This document shows positions 1 through 6,812 of a stretch of 10,371 nucleotides of DNA, in pieces. Position 1 is the first letter of the stretch, and each line of letters starts with the position of its first letter. Below the pieces are notes generated by a model. It ran no database searches. It had not been told where the DNA came from and saw nothing but the letters and a program-made list of their open reading frames with translations. Origin of the DNA: CAZHTS01 sp964535315 (lineage in GTDB: Bacteria > Chloroflexota > Anaerolineae > Anaerolineales > Anaerolineaceae); the NCBI GenBank assembly GCA_964535315.1, contig CAZHTS010000124.1:1-10371 (forward strand). The letters run 5' to 3'. Both the position numbers and the translations under genes were made by a program.

Positions 1-18
1 CGCGGAGAAGATAAGGGT

Positions 19-48
19 GGCCCCCGCTTTCCCAGTTAAGCGGGGGCC
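19..48 (-). terminator. Stem-loop closing the sugar-transport operon
   Basis: A perfect 11-bp inverted repeat (19-29 with 38-48, arms ggcccccgctt / aagcgggggcc) encloses an 8-base loop and lies 39 bases past the stop codon of the last permease. On the minus-strand transcript the bases after the stem are only mildly U-rich (ACCCUUAUCUUCU), so this is either a weak intrinsic terminator or a 3'-end stabilising hairpin. The stem itself is seen directly; its termination role is inferred from position. Confidence 0.6.
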
Positions 49-87
49 CGGTGCAAGAGGAGACGAAGATAACGATAGACCCGGTAA

Positions 88-993
88 TTAACCCTTAACC
101 GCCCCGGCGGTCAGACCAGCAACGATGTAACGCTGCAACAGAAACGCCAACAGCAGCGGCGGGATCGAACCAATCACCCCACCGGTAGCCATCAGACCGT
201 AATCGGTGCCGAACTGCGAACTAAACTCGGTGACGACCACCGTGATGGTCTTGGCATGCGACCCGGAAAAGATCAGCGCCATGAAAAATTCATTCCACGA
301 CGACAGGAACGTAAAAGCCGAAACGGCCACCAGCCCGGGGCCCGAGAGCGGCACAATCACGCGCACGAAGGCCTGCAAACGGGTGCAGCCATCAATCTGC
401 GCTGCCTCTTCCAACTCGTGCGGCAGGGTGAGGAAATAGCTGTGCATGATCCAGATTACCGTCGGCAGCATGAAGCCGGAATACAACAACACCAGACCGC
501 GCCAGCTATCCATCAGATCGAATTGCTGCATCATCAGGTACAACGGAATGATGATAACGATCACCGGCAGCATTTGTGAACTGAGGATCACGAGCATGAA
601 CTGGCTCTTGCCGGGCACGTGCATGCGCGCCAGGGCGTACGCCGCCATCGAACCGACCACCACACACACTGCGGTCGTAATCACACTGACCACCAACGAA
701 CTGGTCAGGCCGCGCAGGAACTTCTCCACCCCGGCCGGCATGCTGGTCTGGCCCTGCTGTGACCCGGTAAACAACATCCGGTAACGGTTCAAGGTGGGCT
801 CGGTAGGAATCCAGTTGGGCGGTTTGGATGCCAGTTCGGTTTGAGACGAAATACTGGAGATCGCCATCCAGACAAAGGGCGCCAGCACGGCAAACACCAG
901 CGCCAGAATCGCCACGGCAAAGAGTGCCTTGCCAATCAGCGAACGCCGCTGGCGTGAGGAAAGACGGGTTGGGGATGCGGTAGAAGCAGCCAT
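88..993 (-). CDS. Sugar ABC transporter permease, MalG-type
   Basis: Inner-membrane subunit of a carbohydrate importer (binding-protein-dependent transport inner membrane component, CUT1/MalG type), 301 aa, a normal length. A basic N-terminus (residues 9-18) precedes the first membrane segment (about 21-46). Further hydrophobic segments lie near 99-122, 130-153, 165-187, 211-232 and 269-291. The cytoplasmic EAA loop that docks on the ATPase is clear: EEAAQIDG at 195-202, with the conserved G and the downstream P of the family. The C-terminus ending near QRYIVAGLTAGAVKG is typical of MalG proteins. The start overlaps the stop of the upstream permease by one base (TGATG), and a GGGAGGTGGAG Shine-Dalgarno lies just upstream, so the two are translationally coupled. 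It should pair with that permease as a heterodimer. No ATPase gene follows; a shared MsmX/UgpC-like ATPase is expected elsewhere. Substrate cannot be read from the sequence. Confidence 0.95.
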   Translation of the reverse strand: MAASTASPTRLSSRQRRSLIGKALFAVAILALVFAVLAPFVWMAISSISSQTELASKPPNWIPTEPTLNRYRMLFTGSQQGQTSMPAGVEKFLRGLTSSLVVSVITTAVCVVVGSMAAYALARMHVPGKSQFMLVILSSQMLPVIVIIIPLYLMMQQFDLMDSWRGLVLLYSGFMLPTVIWIMHSYFLTLPHELEEAAQIDGCTRLQAFVRVIVPLSGPGLVAVSAFTFLSSWNEFFMALIFSGSHAKTITVVVTEFSSQFGTDYGLMATGGVIGSIPPLLLAFLLQRYIVAGLTAGAVKG

Positions 994-1901
994 CAGTACT
1001 CCACCTCCCGGTACAGGGCACGTTGGTATAGAACGACCAGCGCGGCCACGATCAACGTCATCAGATACGCCACAGCCGCGCCGCGCCCCAGGTTGAGCGA
1101 AACAAAGGTCTTGACGTAGGTATAATAACCAATCACCGTCGTGCCGCCTGACGGGCCGCCGGCGGTCAGGGTATAGATCAGGTCAAAGCTCTTCAGGGCC
1201 CAGATGGTGCGCAGGGTCAAGGCCACAAACAGGGTCGGGCGGATCAACGGCACGGTAATGTTGAACAGCGATTGCAGGCTGGTCGAACCGTCCACCCAGG
1301 CCGCCTCGTACAGATCCTTGGGGATGGTCTGTAAGGCCGCCAGGAAGAGCAGCATGATAAACGGCGTTTCCTTCCACACGTCCGCCAGGATGCACATCAC
1401 CAACGCCCCTTTGGCGCTCCCCAGCCAGATGATGTACTCATCGATCAGCCCCAGTGAGTATAGCAGGCCATTCAGGGCGCCGTAACTGGGATTGAGGATC
1501 CACTTCCACATGATACCGTTGACCACCCCCGGGATGGCCCACGGCAGCAGCGCCAGCATACGCACCAGGTTACGCCCGCGAAACTCGCGATTGAGCAGCA
1601 GCGCCAACCCCAGACCCAGCAGAATCTCGAGCGTAACGGCGCCGAGCACGAACAACAGGGTGATTTCGGCGCTCTGCCAGAAGGTCGGATCGTTCAGGAT
1701 AAAAAGATAATTTTTAAATCCAACAAAAGGATGGCCCAAATAGGGCTTGGTCAGATCCCAGGTAAGCAGACTGATCCAGAAGGAACGCAGGAGCGGGTAG
1801 ATTGTCACCACCGCCATGATCAAAGCGGCTGGCGTTAATAAGAACAGGGTAAAGAATAGATCTTCGCGTTTGCGCCTGCTCAGGTGTGGAATACCGGTCA
1901 T
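993..1901 (-). CDS. Sugar ABC transporter permease, MalF/UgpA-type
   Basis: First permease of the importer, 302 aa, CUT1 family. The N-terminus has the usual basic stretch (SRRKRED, 8-14), then a membrane segment at about 15-38. Further hydrophobic stretches lie near 80-104, 111-132, 165-190, 218-237 and 274-292. The EAA loop reads EAAWVDG at 199-205 followed by a conserved PLIRP, the contact for the ATPase. An in-frame reading extends upstream to 2105, but it would run into the binding-protein gene and has no good ribosome site. The ATG at 1901 is preceded by GGAG (1910-1913) at 8 bases and gives the expected family N-terminus, so that start is chosen. It follows the binding-protein gene after a 92-base gap holding a strong hairpin, and overlaps the next permease by one base. 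Confidence 0.95.
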   Translation of the reverse strand: MTGIPHLSRRKREDLFFTLFLLTPAALIMAVVTIYPLLRSFWISLLTWDLTKPYLGHPFVGFKNYLFILNDPTFWQSAEITLLFVLGAVTLEILLGLGLALLLNREFRGRNLVRMLALLPWAIPGVVNGIMWKWILNPSYGALNGLLYSLGLIDEYIIWLGSAKGALVMCILADVWKETPFIMLLFLAALQTIPKDLYEAAWVDGSTSLQSLFNITVPLIRPTLFVALTLRTIWALKSFDLIYTLTAGGPSGGTTVIGYYTYVKTFVSLNLGRGAAVAYLMTLIVAALVVLYQRALYREVEY

Positions 1902-1950
1902 GGAAATTTCTCCATCGTCAAACGCCGGCGGTACAAAACCGGGGAAGGTT

Positions 1951-1976
1951 GGGGGAAGGCCAGGCGGCCCTCCCCC
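1951..1976 (-). repeat. Stem-loop between binding-protein and permease genes
   Basis: An 11-bp inverted repeat (1951-1961 with 1966-1976) with a single G·U wobble on the transcript and a 4-base loop lies 17 bases past the binding-protein stop codon and 49 bases before the permease start. It has no U-run. Hairpins in this position in maltose-type operons (for example malE-malF) are known to protect the upstream mRNA and lower permease output. That role here is inference. Confidence 0.65.
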
Positions 1977-1993
1977 TATCGATACCAAATGAA

Positions 1994-3388
1994 TTATTGA
2001 GCGCGTACGCGGTCGGTCTCGGTCACCAACCAGTCGATGGCTGCCTGCGGGGTCTTGGTGCCAGACATGACTTCCTGAACGGCGGTGGCGGCAGAGCGGC
2101 GCCACTCATCCAACCAGGGCACGGCCGGGACAAACTGCCCGTAGTTCAACTGCTCGGCCAGCGTCTCGAAACCGGGCCAGGCCTTGGCGATGTCGGCGTC
2201 CTTGTAGAGCGACACACGGGTAGGCATGTTGGCGCCTTCGATGGCATGATGCTTCTGAGCAGCTTCACCGGTCAGGTAAACGATGAATTTCTTGGCTTCT
2301 TCCTTGTGGGCCGAGGCCTTGAGCACGCCCAAACCGCCGGCGTACAGGTAAGCGGCGCTCTTGACATCCCCGGCGCCGGGCACCAGGATGTAACCGACCT
2401 TGCCGGTCACCTTGGACAGATCGGCGTTGCGGCTGGCCTGCGTGGAAGCCCAGGTGGAGTCGAGCAGGAAAGCGGTCTTGCCGGTGCCGAACTCAATCAG
2501 GGTCTCGTAGTCATCCAGGGCGATGCCGGCCTTGTCGAAGTAGCCTTCCTTGACGCCGGTTTCGATCATCTTCAACGCGTCCAGGGCCTGGGTGCCCTTC
2601 TGGAAGACAGGCGCGCCGCTCTCATCGAAGAACTGGCCGCCGCGGCTGAGCACCATCGTGCCCCAGTTGTAGTAGAAGTTGCCGGGGAACTTGGCCGAAG
2701 GAGCAAAGCAGAACTCCGCCGCACCCTTTTCCTTGATGGCCTTGCAGGCCGCCATGAAATCGTCCCAGGTCTTGATCCCGGCCGCATCGACGCCGGCCTT
2801 CTCGAGGATGTCCTTGTTGTAAGACATGTGGGCGCCACCGGCGTACCAGGGCATGCCCAGCAGCTTGCCGTTGAAGGTGTAGAAACCTACCACAGCCGGC
2901 AGCCAGTTGGCCTTCTCGGCTTCGGGCATCAGGTCATCGATCGGCTCGAACCAGTCGCCGGCGGCCAGCTTGGGGGCGTCGGCCGAGGGCATGAAGACGA
3001 TATCGTAACCGCCACCGCCCGCAGCCAGGGTGGTGAGGGTCTTGTTGGTGATCTCGTTCCAGGCGACGAAATCGACGGAAACCTTGATGCCGGTTTCTTT
3101 CTCGAACTCAGCCGCATACTTGGCCACGTTGCCGCCCTCATCCGGGCGCACCAGCATGCGCAGCGTCACGCCTTCGGCCTTGGGGGCCTCGGTCGGCTTG
3201 GCTTCCGCGGTGGGTTGGGCCGCAGGGGGTTCCGTGGGTTTGGCTTCGGCGGGTTTGGCCTCGGTGGGTTTAACCTCAGCGGGCTTGGGCTCGGCCGGTG
3301 CCGGGGTCGCCGCAGCCGGCGCACAGGCGGCCAGCAGCATGGCAGCGACAACCAACACGGAAAGCAGGTAGAACATCTTGCGTCTCAT
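1994..3388 (-). CDS. Sugar ABC transporter substrate-binding lipoprotein
   Basis: Extracytoplasmic solute-binding protein of family 1 (MalE/SBP_bac_1-like), 464 aa, which captures the sugar and delivers it to the two permeases. The signal peptide has a basic start (MRRK), a hydrophobic core (6-19) and a lipobox L19-A20-A21-C22, so Cys22 should be lipidated and the protein tethered to the membrane. Residues 23-72 form a low-complexity linker with five P[A/T]Exx pentads at 31-55. The binding domain starts near 74 (VTLRMLV) and shows family hallmarks: the GIKVSVDF strand at 100-107, the GYDIVFMPS strand at 127-135, and MSYNKDILEKAGV (168-180) followed by TWDDF. The ATG at 3388 is chosen because it opens the signal peptide and has GAGGAGAG upstream; an earlier in-frame start at 3505 would overlap the kinase gene. 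The ligand is unknown; the neighbouring kinase and SIS genes suggest an amino sugar or sugar conjugate. Confidence 0.95.
   Translation of the reverse strand: MRRKMFYLLSVLVVAAMLLAACAPAAATPAPAEPKPAEVKPTEAKPAEAKPTEPPAAQPTAEAKPTEAPKAEGVTLRMLVRPDEGGNVAKYAAEFEKETGIKVSVDFVAWNEITNKTLTTLAAGGGGYDIVFMPSADAPKLAAGDWFEPIDDLMPEAEKANWLPAVVGFYTFNGKLLGMPWYAGGAHMSYNKDILEKAGVDAAGIKTWDDFMAACKAIKEKGAAEFCFAPSAKFPGNFYYNWGTMVLSRGGQFFDESGAPVFQKGTQALDALKMIETGVKEGYFDKAGIALDDYETLIEFGTGKTAFLLDSTWASTQASRNADLSKVTGKVGYILVPGAGDVKSAAYLYAGGLGVLKASAHKEEAKKFIVYLTGEAAQKHHAIEGANMPTRVSLYKDADIAKAWPGFETLAEQLNYGQFVPAVPWLDEWRRSAATAVQEVMSGTKTPQAAIDWLVTETDRVRAQ
3224..3298 (-). repeat. In-frame 15-bp tandem repeats (pentapeptide linker)
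   Basis: Five consecutive 15-base units encode PAEPK, PAEVK, PTEAK, PAEAK and PTEPP (residues 31-55 of the binding lipoprotein). The units differ mostly in codon third positions. They form a charged proline-rich spacer between the lipid anchor and the binding domain. Such repeats can change in copy number by slippage. Confidence 0.75.
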
Positions 3389-3419
3389 GTTTCTCTCCTC
3401 ATCAGAATTAGGGATTGGA

Positions 3420-3441
3420 TTTGCCTGTAGGCAGGGGCAAA
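3420..3441. repeat. Inverted repeat in the kinase/binding-protein gap
   Basis: The 88-base gap between the ROK kinase stop and the binding-protein start holds a 6-bp outer repeat (TTTGCC 3420-3425 / GGCAAA 3436-3441). An alternative, overlapping 12-bp near-palindrome, TGCCT-GT-AGGCA, lies at 3422-3433. It could be a hairpin in the mRNA or a protein-binding site. It does not resemble the motif array of the operon promoter. No convincing promoter was found in this gap. Confidence 0.35.
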
Positions 3442-3476
3442 AATGAAGCGCCCATTGCAAACGAAGCCTTGAGAAT

Positions 3477-4466
3477 TTAGCGCTCCTCTTGCGGCAACAG
3501 TTCAAACGTATTCGACACCCTCAGCAGCAAACCGCAGGCAGCGCCCAGCAGGCCGGCCTCGGGGCCGAGGGTCGAAGCCAGGATGCGCACAGTCTGCGCC
3601 GAGACCGGTTGGGCGTAACGCGCCACCACCGCGCTCATGCGGGGGATGAGAAAACCGGCGTGCGCCCCAACACTGCCGCCCAACACCACGATTTCAGGGT
3701 TGACCAGGCTGACGATGTTGGCGATGCCCATACCGAGCAGATCGGCGGTCTCGTCGGCCACCCGCCCGGCCAGTTCGTCGCCCTGTTGAGCGGCGGCAAA
3801 CACGTCGCGGGCAGTAACCGGCTGCGCCAGCGTGGCCAACGCCGAAGCCGGCCAGGCACCGCTGTCCAGCAGCGCCTGGGCACGGCGGGCAATGCCCGGC
3901 CCGGCGGTGCGCGCCTCCCAGCAGCCTAACGAGCGCTCCTGCTGGCTCTCGCCGCCCGGCTCGCCGTGCAGCACAAACCAGCCGACGGCGCCCGCCAGGC
4001 GGTTCATGCCGCGGATCAACCGGCCGTCCAGCAGCATCCCGCCGCCCACACCGGTGCCGATGATCACGTCCACCACCGAGCGGCAGCCGCGGCCGGCGCC
4101 CAGCCACCACTCACCCAGCACGGCGGTGTGCCCATCGTACTCGATACACGCCGGCAGGTGGAAGTGCTGTTCCAGAGCGGGGCGCAAAGCGACGTCACGC
4201 CAGCCCGCCAGGTTGGGCGCCCAGATGACCCGGTCGCTGTCCGCTTCCAGCACGGCGGGGATGCCCACGCCAATGCCGGCGACGGGGGCAGACGGATCGT
4301 GCACCGTTTCGAGCAGGTCGATGATCTGGCGGATGCCGGCCGCCGGGCCATCCTGGCAGGTCGGCGCCTGGCGCTGCGCCAGGATGCGCCCATCCGGGGC
4401 AACCCGCGCCACCGCCACCTTGGTCCCGCCGATATCTACGGCCAGCACATTTGCAAGCGATTTCAT
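3477..4466 (-). CDS. ROK-family sugar kinase, divergent
   Basis: ROK (Repressor-ORF-Kinase) protein without an N-terminal HTH, so a probable cytoplasmic sugar kinase, 329 aa. The phosphate-1 ATP motif is DIGGTK at 11-16. The presumed catalytic base is D111 in EYDGHTAVLGE, and the phosphate-2 loop is GTGVGGG at 137-143. A C-terminal nucleotide-binding motif, PEIVVLGGSVG, lies at 257-267. Two ROK hallmarks are absent. The sugar-contacting ExGH motif reads A160-V161-G162-W163, and the CxCGxxGCxE zinc site keeps only G181-C182-W183-E184. It may therefore act on an unusual sugar or be a zinc-free subgroup; glucose, GlcNAc, glucosamine and ManNAc are all possible. The ATG at 4466 is preferred over an adjacent GTG at 4469 because AAAGG (4472-4476) sits 5 bases upstream. 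It lies 9 bases after gntR, in one operon with the transporter. Confidence 0.88.
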   Translation of the reverse strand: MKSLANVLAVDIGGTKVAVARVAPDGRILAQRQAPTCQDGPAAGIRQIIDLLETVHDPSAPVAGIGVGIPAVLEADSDRVIWAPNLAGWRDVALRPALEQHFHLPACIEYDGHTAVLGEWWLGAGRGCRSVVDVIIGTGVGGGMLLDGRLIRGMNRLAGAVGWFVLHGEPGGESQQERSLGCWEARTAGPGIARRAQALLDSGAWPASALATLAQPVTARDVFAAAQQGDELAGRVADETADLLGMGIANIVSLVNPEIVVLGGSVGAHAGFLIPRMSAVVARYAQPVSAQTVRILASTLGPEAGLLGAACGLLLRVSNTFELLPQEER

Positions 4467-4475
4467 CACAACCTT

Positions 4476-5234
4476 TCAGATCCCTTCGGTCAGGCTGCCG
4501 ATGCGCTGGCGGCCGATATAGATCGCCAGCCCCTTACCGGGGTAAGCCGTACGCACACTCTCGACCACTTCGAACGATTCGTTAAAGGTCAGACCGCGCA
4601 CCACCAGCACCGGATCACCGGGCTTGAGCCCCAGCAGGTGCGCCTCTTCGGGCAGCGCCGCCGCGGCCTCAACCGCCGCCTCGGTCCAGGTTGGGTAAAT
4701 GTAGTATTTCTGACGCAGCACCTCAAACAGCGAGCGGTCGGTCAGGTCTTCCTGTTCCAACCCGGTGCACATCTTGAGCGGCAGGTAAGCGGTTTGCAGC
4801 GCCACCGGCCGGTCGTTGGCCAGGCGCAGACGGATCAGATGCACGGCGCTCTCGCCGGGCTCCAGATGTAGGGTGCGCGCCAGGGTCTCATCCACGGCCA
4901 CCACTTCCTGGGTGATGATGCGCGAGCCGGGTTTCAGCCCGCGCTTCTTCATGTCCTCGGTAAAACTGGTGAAACCCTGCACGTTGCGCATCTTCGACTC
5001 GGCCACAAAGGTGCCGCGGCCCTGTTCGCGATACACCAGCCCGCTCTTGAGCAGTTCCTGGATGGCCAGCCGGGCCGTGATGCGGCTGACGTTGAGCATC
5101 TCGGCCATCTCGCGTTCGGATTGGATCTTGTCGCCGGGTCTGAGCGCCCCCGTCTCGATCATGGCGATCAGTTGGGCGGTAAGCTGCAAATACAGCGGGA
5201 TATGACTGCCTTTGTCAAGCGCCTGAATGGACAT
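4476..5234 (-). CDS. GntR-family (HutC/UTRA) transcriptional regulator
   Basis: DNA-binding sensor, 252 aa, normal for the HutC subfamily (NagR/YvoA, FrlR, DasR). The winged helix-turn-helix spans about 13-78: SEREMAEMLNVSRITARLAI (39-58) is the HTH and QGRGTFV (71-77) the wing. A UTRA ligand domain follows from about 88 to 235, opening with GFTSFTEDMKKRGLKPG as in NagR-like proteins; these domains typically bind sugar phosphates. The ATG at 5234 is chosen over upstream in-frame starts because it has an ideal AAGGAGGT Shine-Dalgarno (5239-5246) and opens the domain correctly. The stop codon of the preceding SIS gene lies inside that ribosome site. As the third gene of the operon it is likely autoregulated. 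It probably represses the unit from the motif array at 6813-6855 and is released by a phosphorylated product of the imported sugar; both points are inference. Confidence 0.93.
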   Translation of the reverse strand: MSIQALDKGSHIPLYLQLTAQLIAMIETGALRPGDKIQSEREMAEMLNVSRITARLAIQELLKSGLVYREQGRGTFVAESKMRNVQGFTSFTEDMKKRGLKPGSRIITQEVVAVDETLARTLHLEPGESAVHLIRLRLANDRPVALQTAYLPLKMCTGLEQEDLTDRSLFEVLRQKYYIYPTWTEAAVEAAAALPEEAHLLGLKPGDPVLVVRGLTFNESFEVVESVRTAYPGKGLAIYIGRQRIGSLTEGI

Positions 5235-5244
5235 GCGCACCTCC

Positions 5245-5982
5245 TTACAGGTAGAGCAAACGGCTGCCATAATGATCCATCCAACGCTGGTTGCTGTCCT
5301 CGCTGCCGTCCAGGTTGGCGCTGCGGAAGATGGGCGGTTCGACGCCCCGTTCCAGCAGCAGGCGAGCGGTCTCGGCCACCAGGGCGTTGACCAGCGCCGC
5401 CCCCACCACGGTGGAGGTAGAGCCCACCAGTTGCGGCAGGCCCTCCAGGCGCACGGCCGCATCGCCGATGACCCCGCAGTTGTCGATGACGTAGTCGGCC
5501 AGATCCATCAATTTCAACCCGGCCGGGTGGCGCGAGGTCACCGAACGGCTGTGCGCCACGTTGGTCAACGCCACCACACAGATGTGGCGCGCCCTGGCCT
5601 GTTCGGCCATCTCAATGGCGACGGTGTTGCGGCCCGAATTGGAGTGGATGATGAGCAAATCGTCGCAGCCGATGTGACTGGCCTCAAGCAGCAGGGTGGC
5701 GAAACCGGGCAGGCGTTCCAGCCCGGTTTCCAGCGTGGCCGGGCGGGTATGGACGCCCAGCCCAGGGCCAAAGATAGGCACGACCGGCACCAGCCCGCCG
5801 GCCCGGTAACACATCTCTTCGGCGATGATCCCGGCGTGACCGGCGCCGAACACATAGATCAGGTGATCGCCGGCGACCACTTCGGCCATCTCGTTGGCCA
5901 CCGCCGCCAGGGTTTCCCGCTGGCTTTCGAAGGCGCGTTTCAAGATGGGTTGCAGGGCGTCGTAGAAGAGGAAGGAGTCCAT
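5245..5982 (-). CDS. SIS-domain phosphosugar-binding protein (COG4821/UPF0309), copy 2
   Basis: Single SIS (sugar isomerase) domain protein, 245 aa, closely fitting the UPF0309/COG4821 pattern. The first loop is GAGHA at 46-50, followed by the conserved AEEMCYRAGG (54-63). The phosphate loop is HSNSGRN at 113-119, then SVTSRHPAGLKL (147-158), STSTV (188-192) and a C-terminal PPIFRSANLDG (206-216). The start at 5982 leaves 5 bases after the first SIS gene; no strong Shine-Dalgarno is seen, so coupling is likely. An earlier in-frame ATG (6144) would lie inside the upstream gene. SIS proteins isomerise, deaminate or deglycosylate sugar phosphates, so this is a candidate processing enzyme for the phosphosugar made by the ROK kinase. 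The exact reaction is unknown for COG4821. It is not a full GlmS, MurQ or AgaS protein. It is paralogous to its upstream neighbour. Confidence 0.9.
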   Translation of the reverse strand: MDSFLFYDALQPILKRAFESQRETLAAVANEMAEVVAGDHLIYVFGAGHAGIIAEEMCYRAGGLVPVVPIFGPGLGVHTRPATLETGLERLPGFATLLLEASHIGCDDLLIIHSNSGRNTVAIEMAEQARARHICVVALTNVAHSRSVTSRHPAGLKLMDLADYVIDNCGVIGDAAVRLEGLPQLVGSTSTVVGAALVNALVAETARLLLERGVEPPIFRSANLDGSEDSNQRWMDHYGSRLLYL

Positions 5983-5987
5983 AGGGT

Positions 5988-6740
5988 CTAATAGATCTTG
6001 CGGCGCAGATCGCGGTAGAGGTCGTAGACCTTCTTGTTGTGGTCGGGATCGGCCATGACGTTGGGCGAGACAAAGGTGGGGATGTGAATGCCGCGTTTGG
6101 CCAGGATGGCGGCCGTCTCGGCTACCAGGGCCATCGAAATGCACAACACGGTCACGGTGGAGGAAGCCGCAACCGGCTCTTCCCAGCCATCGATGCGGAT
6201 GAGCGAATCCTCGGGCGGTGCGCCGTTGTCGATGACCACGTCGGCCACGTCGGCCAGTTTCTTACCGGACGAGTGCTTGGCCGGGTTCTGGCGGTAGTTC
6301 TCCATCGAGGTAATGGCGATGACCTTGAGGCCGTGTTCCTTGCCGATCATGGCGGTTTCAATGCCGGCGGCGTTGAGCCCGCCGTGCGAGACGACGATCA
6401 GGGTATCTTTGGCGTCGAGGTTATAGTATTCGAAGACATTCTTGACGTAACCTTCCTGGCGCTCGATCCACAGCAGTTCGGGGGTGCCGCCTGGGCCGAT
6501 GACGTTGGACCACATCAAACGGGTATCGTGTATCGGCTGCAAACCGACGAACGAACCGTAGCGCGGGAAAACGTCCAGGGCAGGGATGACCGAATGGCCC
6601 GAGCCAAAGTAATACACGGCGCGGCCGGCGGCAATCGAATCGGCCATGCACGTGGCGGCCTGCTGGATGGCAGGCAGGCTTTCCTGGCTCAGGTTGGCGA
6701 TCATCTCGTTGATCTTAGTGAAATAAAGCGAAGCGGACAT
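5988..6740 (-). CDS. SIS-domain phosphosugar-binding protein, divergent copy 1
   Basis: First gene of the operon, 250 aa, one SIS domain. It aligns along its length with the following gene: GSGHS at 46-50 matches GAGHA, VSHGGLN at 117-123 matches HSNSGRN, KHSSGKKLADVADVVIDNG (155-173) matches the equivalent block, and SSTV (193-196) and the C-terminal PTFVSPNV (221-228) also correspond. It keeps the first-loop serine (S50) but has H-G-G where the second loop normally has S-x-S-G. The conserved AEE stretch after the first loop is replaced by PALD. It may form a hetero-oligomer with its partner, since SIS active sites lie at subunit interfaces. The Shine-Dalgarno AAGGAG (6754-6759) lies an unusually long 13 bases from the ATG, and no better in-frame start is seen. 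Isomerase, deaminase or regulatory roles all remain open. Confidence 0.88.
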   Translation of the reverse strand: MSASLYFTKINEMIANLSQESLPAIQQAATCMADSIAAGRAVYYFGSGHSVIPALDVFPRYGSFVGLQPIHDTRLMWSNVIGPGGTPELLWIERQEGYVKNVFEYYNLDAKDTLIVVSHGGLNAAGIETAMIGKEHGLKVIAITSMENYRQNPAKHSSGKKLADVADVVIDNGAPPEDSLIRIDGWEEPVAASSTVTVLCISMALVAETAAILAKRGIHIPTFVSPNVMADPDHNKKVYDLYRDLRRKIY

Positions 6741-6766
6741 GATGAGGCTAACTCTCCTTGAGGATT

Positions 6767-6802
6767 CCGCCGGGCAGGTGTGAACCTGTGCCTGCCCGGC
6801 GG
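6767..6802 (-). repeat. 12-bp perfect inverted repeat in the operon leader
   Basis: Arms ccgccgggcagg (6767-6778) and cctgcccggcgg (6791-6802) are exact complements around a 12-base loop. On the transcript the hairpin sits in the 5' leader, 7 bases before the Shine-Dalgarno of the first SIS gene. It is not followed by U residues, so it is not an ordinary terminator. It may stabilise the 5' end or influence ribosome access. Confidence 0.7.
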
Positions 6803-6812
6803 TTGATGATTT

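Noticed and set aside
1886..3430. A 514-codon plus-strand reading frame opposite the binding-protein gene
   Set aside because: It is Gly/Leu/Arg/His-rich with no recognisable domain, lies antisense to a clear lipoprotein gene, and is explained by GC-rich third positions of the true gene.
3389..3476. Separate promoter for the binding-protein gene
   Set aside because: No -35/-10 pair with acceptable spacing was found; only a short inverted repeat is present.
5245..6740. SIS proteins as MurQ (MurNAc-6-P etherase) or NagB-type deaminases
   Set aside because: Both are single-domain proteins of about 250 aa matching the COG4821/UPF0309 pattern, without MurQ's longer C-terminal part; NagB belongs to a different fold family.
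6767..6802. GC-rich hairpin as the etfA terminator
   Set aside because: No U-run follows it on the minus transcript and it lies downstream of a good promoter; the stem with six U residues at 6865-6893 fits better.
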